Positions 31,618 to 39,971 of a stretch of DNA of 55,520 nt are shown piece by piece. Positions within the stretch are counted from its first letter, which is position 1, and every line of letters begins with the position of its first letter. Both the position numbers and the translations under genes were made by a program. The stretch lies in NCBI GenBank assembly GCA_002418205.1, contig DIDP01000001.1, positions 1 to 55,520 on the forward strand, written 5' to 3'. The DNA comes from Anaerolineales bacterium UBA5797 (lineage in GTDB: Bacteria; Chloroflexota; Anaerolineae; Anaerolineales; Villigracilaceae). Below the pieces are notes generated by a model. The model saw only the letters and a list, made by a program, of their open reading frames with translations. It had not been told where the DNA came from and did not search any database.

Positions 31618-31759
31618 GTGAGTGAAAAAAACAGGAGTGCAGATCCGAAATCTGACAAATTCATGATGGGACCCCGGCGGGAGGCGGAGATTTTTCTGCC
31701 TGGGTTATACTTGGGCAACAGTATCTGGCGTTCTGGCTTTAGTTCAACAAGGAAAAGAA

Positions 31760-32413
31760 ATGATGCAACCCGGTGAGTCTGCAAAGAGAAAATTGAGGGT
31801 GCTCATCGCCGATGACGTTCAGGAAACGCGCCGTAATACCCGCCTGATGCTCGCCACCATCGACGATGTCGAAGTGGTTGCCATCGCCGCGAACGGACTG
31901 CAAGCCATCCAAATGGCACGGGAGCATCATCCCGATATCGCCCTGCTCGACATCAACATGCCCGAAATGGACGGCCTATCCGCCTTCAAGAAGATCTCCC
32001 AGATCCATCCGGACACCGGCTGCATCATCATCTCAGCCGAAAAAGACACGACCACATTGCGCACCGCCATGTCCATTGGCGTGCAGGAATACCTCATCAA
32101 GCCCTTTACCGTGGAGGAACTGGAAACCGCGGTTGCACGGGTGGGGGAACGCGTGGAACAAGCCCGCCAAAAACTGGCACAGGCACAGCAACTCCAAAAG
32201 CAAAGGGAAAACTTCCTGATCCAACTGGCGACCGAATACACCCGCACCCGCCGCACCGACGATCAAGCCATCGAGGTCTTCGAACAACTCGCCGAGAATC
32301 CCAACTGTGAAATGCGCTGGCTGCAAAACCTCGCCATGATCTACATCGTGCGGCAAATGTGGGGTAAACTCAAAGTCCTTGCCGAAAAGGTCGAGCAAAG
32401 AAAAAAACAATAA
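31760..32413 (+). CDS. Response regulator with helical output region
   Basis: 217-residue regulator. Residues 12-130 are an intact receiver: acidic pair in LIADDVQE, phospho-acceptor Asp in ALLDINMPEMDG, Ser in IIISAEKD and Lys in EYLIKPF. A coiled coil (VEQARQKLAQAQQLQKQREN) and a small helical domain follow; there is no DNA-binding domain. The receiver type is common in CpaE/TadZ-like and GAF-kinase systems. A TATACT box at 31706 could drive it with a 45-base leader. Cognate kinase unknown; kinases lie at 39972 and 46933. Confidence 0.85.
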   Translation: MMQPGESAKRKLRVLIADDVQETRRNTRLMLATIDDVEVVAIAANGLQAIQMAREHHPDIALLDINMPEMDGLSAFKKISQIHPDTGCIIISAEKDTTTLRTAMSIGVQEYLIKPFTVEELETAVARVGERVEQARQKLAQAQQLQKQRENFLIQLATEYTRTRRTDDQAIEVFEQLAENPNCEMRWLQNLAMIYIVRQMWGKLKVLAEKVEQRKKQ

Positions 32414-32416
32414 ATC

Positions 32417-32449
32417 AAGTGACAGTCACCTTGAAGGTGACTGTCACTT
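32417..32449. repeat. Perfect palindrome, family D
   Basis: Sixteen-base arms AAGTGACAGTCACCTT and AAGGTGACTGTCACTT around a single G, between the response regulator and the FAD oxidoreductase genes. Related to 1391-1431. It can form a very stable hairpin and could also act as a terminator or protein-binding palindrome. Confidence 0.75.
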
Positions 32450-32470
32450 ATAACCCACCTGGAGTTGATT

Positions 32471-33772
32471 ATGAAGATAGCCATCATCGGCGCGGGGTTT
32501 GCCGGTCTTGCCGCCGCGTATGATCTGAAAAAAGCAGGTCACGAAGTTGTCATTTACGAATCCGCTGGTTACGTCGGCGGGCTGGCTTCGGGCTTCAAGG
32601 AACCGCGTTGGGATTGGCACGTGGAAAAGTTCTATCACCACTGGTTCCAATCGGACCGTCACATGCTCGGGTTGATCAGGGAATTGGGCTGGGAGGACAA
32701 AGTGCTTTTCCCGCGTCCGTACACCGTGCTGTTGGACAACGGCAAATGGTATCCCTTCGACTCGATCCTCCATGCGCTTCTCTTTCCGGGACTTGGGTTT
32801 GGTCTCGATAAAATCAGGTTCGGTTTCGTCGGACTCTACCTTCGTTTAACCAACAACTGGAAGGCGCTCGAGAAGTTCACCGCCGATGAATGGATGCGGA
32901 AGTACGCGGGCAGGCGCGTCTACGAAAAGATGTGGAAGCCGCTACTGGTCGGGAAGTTCGGTCCGTATTATCAGGATGTCAACATGGCGTGGATGTGGGC
33001 GCGCCTCAAGGCGCGCACGACGCGCCTGGGCACGTTCGAGGGCGGCTTCCAACGGTTTGCCGATATGTTCGCGGAGAAATTGCGCAGCATGGGAGTCGAG
33101 ATCCGGCTGGGGGTGGGCGTCAGGTTCATTAAACGGAATCAGGCTCAGGGTCTCATGATCGACGCGGGCGGCACGGTCGAGCCGTATGATCGGGTGCTGG
33201 TCACCACGTCCCCGAATCTGATGGCAAAGTTTTGTCCCGATCTTCCGGAAGATTATTTAAAAGGACTGCTCGGGTTGAAGTCGATGGGCGCGGTGGTGAT
33301 GGTGATGTCGCTCAAACAGCAGTTATCGCAGGATGGGTACTACTGGTTCAACCTGCCAAAGGAGGCGGGCTATCCGTTTTTGGCATTGGTGGAGCACACG
33401 AATTTTGTGTCGAAGGAGCATTTTGGCGGCGATCATATCGTGTACGCCGGCGATTATCTGGAAGCGGGTCACGAATATTTTTCGATGAGCGATGAGGAGT
33501 TGCTCGAACATTTTACACCCGCGTTCAAGAAATTCAATCCCGCTTTTGAAAAGGATTGGGTGAAGAAGGTCTGGGTGTTCAAGACGAATTATGCCCAGCC
33601 CGTGCCGCTGGCGAACCACTCGAAGAACATCCCCGCCATGCAGACACCCATCGAGGGATTGTACTTTGCTTCGATGAGTCAGGTCTACCCATGGGACCGG
33701 GGGACGAACTTCGCGGTGGAGATCGGTAGGAAAGCCGCAAGGATGATTCTGGGGAAAAATCATGAATCCTGA
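32471..33772 (+). CDS. NAD(P)/FAD-dependent oxidoreductase (amine oxidase-like)
   Basis: 433-residue flavoprotein. The dinucleotide-binding start is MKIAIIGAGFAGLAAAYDL, with the acidic residue in VVIYESAGYVGGLASG. The C-terminus has GLYFASMSQVYPWDRGTNFA, the second FAD-contacting motif. It belongs to the protoporphyrinogen oxidase/UDP-galactopyranose mutase-like group often found in glycan gene clusters; reaction unknown. GGAG precedes the ATG at 32471. The downstream phosphodiesterase gene overlaps its end by 11 bp. Confidence 0.85.
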   Translation: MKIAIIGAGFAGLAAAYDLKKAGHEVVIYESAGYVGGLASGFKEPRWDWHVEKFYHHWFQSDRHMLGLIRELGWEDKVLFPRPYTVLLDNGKWYPFDSILHALLFPGLGFGLDKIRFGFVGLYLRLTNNWKALEKFTADEWMRKYAGRRVYEKMWKPLLVGKFGPYYQDVNMAWMWARLKARTTRLGTFEGGFQRFADMFAEKLRSMGVEIRLGVGVRFIKRNQAQGLMIDAGGTVEPYDRVLVTTSPNLMAKFCPDLPEDYLKGLLGLKSMGAVVMVMSLKQQLSQDGYYWFNLPKEAGYPFLALVEHTNFVSKEHFGGDHIVYAGDYLEAGHEYFSMSDEELLEHFTPAFKKFNPAFEKDWVKKVWVFKTNYAQPVPLANHSKNIPAMQTPIEGLYFASMSQVYPWDRGTNFAVEIGRKAARMILGKNHES

Positions 33773-34946
33773 ATTCGTCAAACCCCGCTATGACGCGGGC
33801 GGCTTCGCCGGAATTCCAAATCGCATCACAGAGGCATTTGCATCTGGCAACTACGATGCGGTTGTGCTGTTTTTAGTGGATGCCTTCGGCTGGCGATTCT
33901 TCGAACGCTTTCAGGATGCGCCGTTCCTCCAGCGCATTGCCAGAAACGGACAGACCGAAAAACTGACCTCGCAATTCCCGTCCACAACCGCGGCACATCT
34001 GACGACGATCCATACCGGCTTGCCGGTTGGCATGAGCGGCGTGTACGAATGGTACTACTACGAGCCACTGTTGGATGCGATCATTGCGCCTTTATTGTTC
34101 TCCTTCGCGGGTTCCCGTTTTCGGAATGAATTGATCAACACAGGGATCGATCCCCAACTCATCTTTCCCCGCGGGAACTTTTATCCCGAACTGAAAAGAA
34201 TGGGCGTCAAGTCATACATCCTTGGGTCGAGAGAGTACACACCCTCCGTGTTCTCCCATGCGGTAATGGCAGGCACGGAACTGATCTCCTTCAATACGCT
34301 ATCTGAAGCCCTGATCAATGCAAACGCCATTCTGGAGGAAGAGACTCATCCGGTTTACATCCACCTGTATTTCGACAAGATCGATTCGCTCTGCCATGAG
34401 TACGGTCCCACCGCGCCGCAGACCGAAGCCGAGATCGAGACCTACCTGTTGATGGTGGAACATTATTTCGAGAGAATTTTCAAAGGGAAAAAGAGAATTT
34501 TATTTTTGATGACAGCCGATCACGGCGCGTCCGAAGTGGACCCCGAAACGACCGTCTATTTGAATATCAACCCGGACTTCGCGGGGCTCGAACGATTCAT
34601 CAAAACAAACCGCAATGGACAACTGCTCGTCCCAGCCGGTTCAGCGCGTGACCTGTTCCTGTATCTCCGCGAAGACAGTCTGGACGAAGCCCAGGCTTTT
34701 CTCTCCAGACGTCTGGAGGGCAAAGCCGATGTGGTGAAAACGGAACATCTGATCTCCGAGGGATACTTCGGTCCTGACATATCGCCGCGTTTCCGCGAAC
34801 GGGTCGGAAATTTGGTAGTGCTCCCCTACCGCCATGAATCCGTGTGGTGGTATGAGAAGGACAAGTTCGAGCAGGGATTTTACGGTCATCATGGCGGGTT
34901 GACCCCTCAGGAGATGGAGACGGTGTTGTATTCTCTTGAAATATAA
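33762..34946 (+). CDS. Alkaline phosphatase superfamily phosphodiesterase
   Basis: 394-residue protein of the type I phosphodiesterase/nucleotide pyrophosphatase family. Metal and nucleophile residues are recognisable: VVLFLVDAFGW (Asp), FPSTTAAHLT (Thr nucleophile), LYFDKIDSLCHEYG (Asp/His), MTADHGASE (Asp-His) and GHHGGLTPQEMETVL (His). No signal peptide is seen, so it may be cytoplasmic. It overlaps the FAD oxidoreductase gene by 11 bp, so the two form an operon. Confidence 0.85.
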   Translation: MNPEFVKPRYDAGGFAGIPNRITEAFASGNYDAVVLFLVDAFGWRFFERFQDAPFLQRIARNGQTEKLTSQFPSTTAAHLTTIHTGLPVGMSGVYEWYYYEPLLDAIIAPLLFSFAGSRFRNELINTGIDPQLIFPRGNFYPELKRMGVKSYILGSREYTPSVFSHAVMAGTELISFNTLSEALINANAILEEETHPVYIHLYFDKIDSLCHEYGPTAPQTEAEIETYLLMVEHYFERIFKGKKRILFLMTADHGASEVDPETTVYLNINPDFAGLERFIKTNRNGQLLVPAGSARDLFLYLREDSLDEAQAFLSRRLEGKADVVKTEHLISEGYFGPDISPRFRERVGNLVVLPYRHESVWWYEKDKFEQGFYGHHGGLTPQEMETVLYSLEI

Positions 34947-34960
34947 GCCTCCCTTAAGAC

Positions 34961-34992
34961 ACCGGGCGACCCTTTCGGGTCGCCCGGTTTTG
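34961..34992 (+). terminator. Strong rho-independent terminator
   Basis: Twelve-base stem ACCGGGCGACCC / GGGTCGCCCGGT with a TTTC loop, then TTTGATTT. It lies between convergent genes and ends the oxidoreductase-phosphodiesterase operon. Confidence 0.85.
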
Positions 34993-34994
34993 AT

Positions 34995-35951
34995 TTATTC
35001 TCCACGGCTGTGAGGGTATGGACTCCAGTCGGTCAGGTTGATGCCGCTGGTGGTCTTCCCGCCTCTGACCACGAACCGCTTCATTGTAAGATTGTCATTG
35101 ACGTAGGCGCCCTGCAGTTCGTAACCCGGCGCCCAGGCGTATGCATAGTACGTTCCGTTGGGCAGGAGCACTGAGTAGCTGGGCGTGCTCTCCGGTATGG
35201 CGAACTGTATGATCTCGCCCGTATCGGCGTTTTCAAAGTACAGGGTCAACGGCGGGTTGAATTCACTCGGGTAATAGAAACTGCCCTTGACCTCGCCGTG
35301 CGGCAGGTTCTCCACGTTAATGTCCACGTAGAAGGCTTTGTTGGCGCTATCGCCGTAGCCGAACAGCACACCGTAGGTATTCCGCAACATCCAATAACCG
35401 GTGTAGTGGCCGCGCTTGTCGGGAGCCGTCAGCGTGACGGACACATCCACCGTCTGTCCCGGCGCCACGTAACCCGGCAGGCGCACAGCGGTCGTGCCGC
35501 CCATCGAGTCACCGCCTGAGAAGACCAGCATGTAGTCGGGCGTCCATGTGCAGGTGCCGCGGTTCTTCAAACGCCAGGTCTTCGTGAAGGTGTCGCCCGG
35601 AGCAAATTTGGTTCCGTCCGGGATGGAAACATCCTTGACGAAGGTGACCCAATCGCAGTACGAGACAGTCGTCGCCGTGGGCAAAGGCGTGTTGGTCGCT
35701 GGAACAGGCGTACTCGTAGGAGGAAGCGGAGTCGCTGTCGCAGGGACGGGGGTCTGCGTGGGCGCGTTCTGAGTCATGGCGACGATCGTCTGGGTGACCA
35801 TCGCCTGCAGTGTGGCAAAGGAATCAGAGGTCGCGGCGGGCTGCTGCGGTTTGAGGATGGGCAGGGCAAGCATGGTGATGGGGAAACATGCCATGACCGT
35901 AAAGGCAAAAATGCCGAACAAAATAAGGATCGAATTCGTTGTCAGTTTCAT
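34995..35951 (-). CDS. Secreted NBR1-Ig-like domain protein
   Basis: 318-residue exported protein. A signal/anchor helix (ILILFGIFAFTVMACFPITM) is followed by a Thr/Pro-rich linker (residues 60-95). An NBR1-Ig-like domain spans about 100-215 (IPDGTKFAPGDTFTKTWRLK, then GTCTWTPDYMLVF), a fold common in Chloroflexota surface proteins. A C-terminal beta domain (GEVKGSFYYPSEF, then LLPNGTYYAYAWAPGYEL) resembles carboxypeptidase-regulatory-like repeats. GGAGGTG precedes the ATG. A cell-surface binding role is inferred. Confidence 0.8.
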   Translation of the reverse strand: MKLTTNSILILFGIFAFTVMACFPITMLALPILKPQQPAATSDSFATLQAMVTQTIVAMTQNAPTQTPVPATATPLPPTSTPVPATNTPLPTATTVSYCDWVTFVKDVSIPDGTKFAPGDTFTKTWRLKNRGTCTWTPDYMLVFSGGDSMGGTTAVRLPGYVAPGQTVDVSVTLTAPDKRGHYTGYWMLRNTYGVLFGYGDSANKAFYVDINVENLPHGEVKGSFYYPSEFNPPLTLYFENADTGEIIQFAIPESTPSYSVLLPNGTYYAYAWAPGYELQGAYVNDNLTMKRFVVRGGKTTSGINLTDWSPYPHSRGE

Positions 35952-36099
35952 TGCGCACCTCCATATCGTGCGCAGATGTGACGATACGATCTCCCTGATT
36001 GTTCCCGATATAGTACCCAGTGGCTACTTGAACTGGTCACCGGCTTTATCAGCTATACAACTTTATCCGGCGTTTCGCCCCAACCAGCATCCTGATCGG

Positions 36100-36998
36100 C
36101 TAAAGAAAGAACTCCGGGCTGAAGCAAAGATAGTTTTCTAATTTCCCAAACGGTACATTGCTCATCAGGATCGCGGAGAAGGTATCGATCCGGTACTTGC
36201 GCTCGATAAAATATTGGATGGCTTTGGAGTTGATCAATGGCGCTTCAGCCCCAAAATCCCCGTCCGCCTCCGCCATCCGGCTTTCGGCATGGGCAAGCAC
36301 CGCTGTGAAATCGTTTTCGTCCAGCAGGGCAAACGGACCACTGCTCGAACCGACATATCCATAACCGACGACTTTATCACCGCGTCGATAGATAAATCCC
36401 TGGCGCGTGGTCCCGATCCATTGATGGACTTTTCGCGCGCATGACCGACGATCTCCCGGTCGATCCGGTTGATAACCTCCATATGGACCTCCAATTGCAT
36501 CGGCTCGATCTTCAGATCGGTTTCCACTTCCACCTTTTCGGCTTTGCGGGAGAAATATTTCAGCGGGAAGCGTCCGTATACGCCCAATTTCATATAACGA
36601 TAAAGGGCACGCTCATCGAACGTGGCGATGATGGTCCGATAGCGCGCCTCCGTTTTTGGAAACGCGCGGGATAACAATTCGCGTCCGACCCCACCCGACT
36701 GCTGGTCCGGCAATACGAAGAACTCGGTCAACTCCTGTAAACCGTCATGTTCCATCGAGCGCGCGTAGGCGATGATCCTTCCGCCCTTCTCTGCCACCCA
36801 GAATTGTGCTGCATCCCTTGCGAGAAACTCGAACAAGGGTTTGCGCTTCCGCCAAAGCGACTTTAAGAATTCGGGGTCGTTCCCGCCAGTGACAGCCATC
36901 ACGTTCATCCGTTCGCCATAATCCATGATGGTCTTCATGAATACCTGGAAGACGGCTTCAGAATCTGCGATTGTCCCGATCCGGTAGGTTATGGCCAT
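36100..36998 (-). pseudogene. Tandem GNAT acetyltransferase broken by a frameshift
   Basis: The gene starts at 36998 with AAGGAAA before the ATG and encodes a first GNAT domain (FFVLPDQQSGGVGRELLSRA). Near 36432 the reading frame must shift by -1 to continue. The downstream frame gives HQWIGTTRQGFIYRRGDKVV and then LAHAESRMAEADGDFGAEAP, a second GNAT-like domain ending at 36100. The break lies at GAAAAG; one extra A would restore a protein of about 299 residues. It could be a real mutation, a homopolymer sequencing error or, less likely, programmed slippage. Compare the intact tandem GNAT at 23154. Confidence 0.75.
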
Positions 36999-37228
36999 GG
37001 TTGATTTCCTTTTCGATCCAATGTTATTCCCGGCAGTATAGCATCAAAGCAACGGAAAGATCCAGAGGACCGATCTGTTACATCGCGACGATCGTCATGG
37101 AATCAATGTAACAAAATAAGTCTTGCATTTCTCTAGGTGAATGGGAGAGGTTGGAGTAAAATGGTTTCATTACTTTCGATCCCCGTCGAACTTCGGCGGG
37201 TACCTGAATCCAAAGGAGACATCCCCCC

Positions 37229-37654
37229 ATGTATCATACCCTTATCATCGTCGGCAATGTTGGCAAGGACCCCGAGATGCGCTTTACGCCATCCGGGCAG
37301 GCTGTCACATCCTTTTCCGTTGCCACCAACCGCCAGTACACTGCCGGCAATGGCGAACAGGTCAAGGAGACGGTTTGGTTCCGAATCACCACCTGGGGCA
37401 AACAGGCGGAAGTCTGCAACCAGTATGTCAAAAAAGGCATGAAGGTGCTGGTCGAAGGGCGACTCACCCCGGACAAAGCCACAGGCGGACCGCGCGTCTG
37501 GACCAAGCAGGATGGATCGCCTGCCGCGTCATTCGAAGTGACGGCTGGTACCGTCCGATTTCTATCTTCGCGTGGGGAGGGCGCTGGCGATGGTTCCATG
37601 CAGGGCGGCTTTGAAAGCGCCGAGATCCCGCCCGAGGATGACATTCCATTCTAA
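37229..37654 (+). CDS. ssb: Single-stranded DNA-binding protein
   Basis: 141-residue SSB with one OB fold (IIVGNVGKDPEMRFTPSGQA, WFRITTWGKQAEVCNQYVKK) and the acidic C-terminal tip PPEDDIPF that recruits repair and replication partners. AAAGGAG precedes the ATG. It leads an operon with DUF3467, translin-like, membrane and DNPH1-like genes. It is short of linker, so it is probably one of two or more SSBs in the genome (inference). Confidence 0.93.
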   Translation: MYHTLIIVGNVGKDPEMRFTPSGQAVTSFSVATNRQYTAGNGEQVKETVWFRITTWGKQAEVCNQYVKKGMKVLVEGRLTPDKATGGPRVWTKQDGSPAASFEVTAGTVRFLSSRGEGAGDGSMQGGFESAEIPPEDDIPF

Positions 37655-37703
37655 GCCGTGAAGATGACTGGATTGGAGTTTCCTGATTTGAAAAGAAAAT
37701 GCC

Positions 37704-38030
37704 ATGACAACCCCGAATAAACCGCCCCAAAATCTGCAGATGGAAATCCCCGATGGCGTGAAACCGCTTTATGCCAATCTGGCGCGCATTTCCCATTCTC
37801 CCGCAGATATCGTCATTGACTTTGCCCAGATCCTCCCCGGCGAAGCCAAAGCCAGCGTCCAGGCTCGAATCATGATGACGCCTCTGAGCGCCAAGCTGCT
37901 GCTTGGGGCGCTCAATGAAAATCTGGCACGCTATGAGTCCGCTTTTGGTGAGATCAAGGTTCCGCACAACAGCAATCTTGCAGATAACCTCTTCAGAGGC
38001 ATCCAGCCGCCCGAAGCGCCAAAAGAATAA
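37704..38030 (+). CDS. DUF3467 protein
   Basis: 108-residue small protein. The segment LYANLARISHSPADIVIDFA followed by RIMMTPLSAKLLLGALNENL is typical of DUF3467, a family of unknown function. The second gene of the ssb operon, 49 bp after ssb. Confidence 0.75.
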   Translation: MTTPNKPPQNLQMEIPDGVKPLYANLARISHSPADIVIDFAQILPGEAKASVQARIMMTPLSAKLLLGALNENLARYESAFGEIKVPHNSNLADNLFRGIQPPEAPKE

Positions 38031-38051
38031 TCATGAAAGCAAAGGTACATC

Positions 38052-38741
38052 ATGCACAAACTTGAAAAGATCGCCGAACAGATCCGCCAAAACTTCGAGA
38101 TCCGCACCGCGCTGCGCGACCGGGCACTCAAGCACGCCCGCCAGCTTACACGCGCCTGCTCGTTGTCCATTCGGGCGGTTCATAGGAACGAACTGGATAC
38201 CATGGAATCCAACCTGTCCGACGCACAGTCCCTGGCGGACACGCTGCGGAACGACCTGAAGGAACATCCCGATCTCTACTACGCCGGTTATACCCAGGAT
38301 GCCCTCAAGGAATTCGTCGAGGCAAATGTGACCTGCGCGCTGATCCAGAACCAGGCGCTGCAGACTCCCGAGGAACTGGGCGTGGAATACGCAACATATC
38401 TGAACGGACTTGCCGAGGTTGTCGGCGAACTGCGCCGCCGCATATTGGATATCCTCCGGAGCGGCTACTCACAGGAGGCAGAACGCCTGCTCAGCCACAT
38501 GGATGATATCTACTCTGTCCTGGTCACCATGGACTATCCGGATGCCATCACCAACAACCTGCGCCGCCAGACCGACACGGTCCGCAACATTATCGAAAAG
38601 ACACGCGGCGATGTGACCTTCAGCCTGCGCGGCGAGGACCTCACCCAGGCAATCAGCACGCTCATCAAACAGATAAACGGCAAGCAGGTCGATGTCGAGG
38701 AAAGGCGCGGCGTCTCCGTCCGCTTGAACGACGAAGATTAG
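38052..38741 (+). CDS. Translin family protein
   Basis: 229-residue all-helical protein of the translin superfamily, which binds single-stranded DNA or RNA and in some members is an RNase. Seen: IRTALRDRALKHARQLTRAC, YYAGYTQDALKEFVEANVTC and MDDIYSVLVTMDYPDAITNN, matching translin helices with the YxGxxxxAxxExxE-like pattern. AAAGGT precedes the ATG. It lies 21 bp after DUF3467 and 4 bp before a membrane protein gene. Its place beside ssb suggests a nucleic-acid role. Confidence 0.8.
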   Translation: MHKLEKIAEQIRQNFEIRTALRDRALKHARQLTRACSLSIRAVHRNELDTMESNLSDAQSLADTLRNDLKEHPDLYYAGYTQDALKEFVEANVTCALIQNQALQTPEELGVEYATYLNGLAEVVGELRRRILDILRSGYSQEAERLLSHMDDIYSVLVTMDYPDAITNNLRRQTDTVRNIIEKTRGDVTFSLRGEDLTQAISTLIKQINGKQVDVEERRGVSVRLNDED

Positions 38742-38745
38742 CAGC

Positions 38746-39369
38746 ATGGCGCGCGGCGGGCACAGGTTCCCACTGGTTGTTTACAGGCATTTGCTCAACC
38801 GCTGGTGGACTCCCATGTTTGCCATCGGGATCGTGATGTTCGCGCTCGCATACGGTGAATACAGTCATCCGGTTTGGCGATATATCCCGTGGCGCTGGCA
38901 GTTGTTTGCAGGGATCGGTATGCTGGCCATCCTTGTGGGGGTGTTCTTTTTGGTCATCAGGCATATCGCCTATGTGCAGCCATTCCCCGGCTACTTGAAA
39001 CTTGTCACGCCGTTCATGCGCATCAACATCTCGTACAAGCGCATCCAGCGAACAATGACATCTGAAATGCGCGTCCTGTTTCCGCCCAAAAGCATGTCCG
39101 GCTGGATGAGGGATATTTTCGAACCTCTGGCGGGCATGACCGCGATCGTGATCGAGTTGAAGGGGTATCCCGTCTCGCCATTCATTCTTCGCATGTTCCT
39201 CTCGAGGTTCTTTTTCAAGGATAGGACACCCCATCTTGTGATCCTCGTGAAGGATTGGATGCAGTTAAGTACGGAGATGGATAGTTTCCGTTCGGGGGGC
39301 GGTTCGGATGACCAGCCTGCAGGGAAACGCGGCAGGGACTCGATCCTTTCGAGGCTGCCGCAAAAATGA
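38746..39369 (+). CDS. Two-span membrane protein of ssb operon
   Basis: 207-residue protein with two membrane helices (about 22-40 and 52-72) and a basic cytoplasmic domain (VTPFMRINISYKRIQRTMTS; PFILRMFLSRFFFKD) that looks like a PH-type fold. No named family recognised. It overlaps the next gene by 4 bp (ATGA), so the two are coupled. Confidence 0.65.
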   Translation: MARGGHRFPLVVYRHLLNRWWTPMFAIGIVMFALAYGEYSHPVWRYIPWRWQLFAGIGMLAILVGVFFLVIRHIAYVQPFPGYLKLVTPFMRINISYKRIQRTMTSEMRVLFPPKSMSGWMRDIFEPLAGMTAIVIELKGYPVSPFILRMFLSRFFFKDRTPHLVILVKDWMQLSTEMDSFRSGGGSDDQPAGKRGRDSILSRLPQK

Positions 39370-39794
39370 ACATTTATTTCGCCTGCTCGCTCACGGGCGG
39401 TCGTGAGGTTGAATCTGTTTATCAAGCCATCGTCCAGGCTTTGACGGAGGACGGTCACAGTGTGCCGACGGCTCATTTGGCGGAATCAGACGTAATGGCG
39501 CGTGAAGCGATCATAAGTCCCCGGGATGTTTATGCGCGGGACGTGGCATGGATCCGCAACTGCGAGGCGTTAATCGCCGAGGTCAGCGTGCCTTCGCATG
39601 GGGTGGGCTATGAGATCGGTTTTGCGCTTGGGTTGGGGAAACCGGTGCTGGCGTTGTTCCAGGAGGGACGCAAGGTTTCGAAAATGATCAGCGGGAATCC
39701 CGACCCGAAATTGTCAGTTAAAGGGTATCGCTCCACCGGGGAAGCCGCCCGCCTCATTCGGGCGTTTCTCAAGGGGAAATCGACTCACGAATAA
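39366..39794 (+). CDS. 2'-deoxynucleoside 5'-phosphate N-hydrolase (DNPH1/Rcl-like)
   Basis: 142-residue enzyme of the nucleoside 2-deoxyribosyltransferase fold. IYFACSLTGGREVESVYQAI, YARDVAWIRNCEALIAEVS and SHGVGYEIGFALGLGKPVL match DNPH1, including the catalytic Glu in GYEIG. It would split deoxynucleoside monophosphates, possibly modified ones, into base and deoxyribose phosphate. Last gene of the ssb operon. Confidence 0.82.
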   Translation: MNIYFACSLTGGREVESVYQAIVQALTEDGHSVPTAHLAESDVMAREAIISPRDVYARDVAWIRNCEALIAEVSVPSHGVGYEIGFALGLGKPVLALFQEGRKVSKMISGNPDPKLSVKGYRSTGEAARLIRAFLKGKSTHE

Positions 39795-39916
39795 TGTCAT
39801 CCGTTATCCGTTACATTTTACGATGGCTAAACGGGGGTGGGTAAGATATGATGGAAGTCGGAGACGGAACAAAGACACCTCCAAATGCTCCTCACTGTCT
39901 CCTCCTTTGGCGAAAG

Positions 39917-39954
39917 CCGCCGCTGAAATGATATTTCAGCGGCGGCATCTTTTA
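39917..39954. terminator. Bidirectional terminator hairpin
   Basis: Perfect 14-base stem GCCGCCGCTGAAAT / ATTTCAGCGGCGGC with a three-base loop; CTTTT follows on the plus strand and CTTTCG on the minus strand. It separates the convergent ssb operon and the histidine kinase pair. Confidence 0.75.
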
Positions 39955-39971
39955 AGCACTTTGAACCCGGG

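Noticed and set aside
36425..36440. Programmed -1 ribosomal frameshift in the tandem GNAT gene
   Set aside because: There is no canonical heptamer or evident downstream structure; a single-base loss in the A-run is the simpler explanation.
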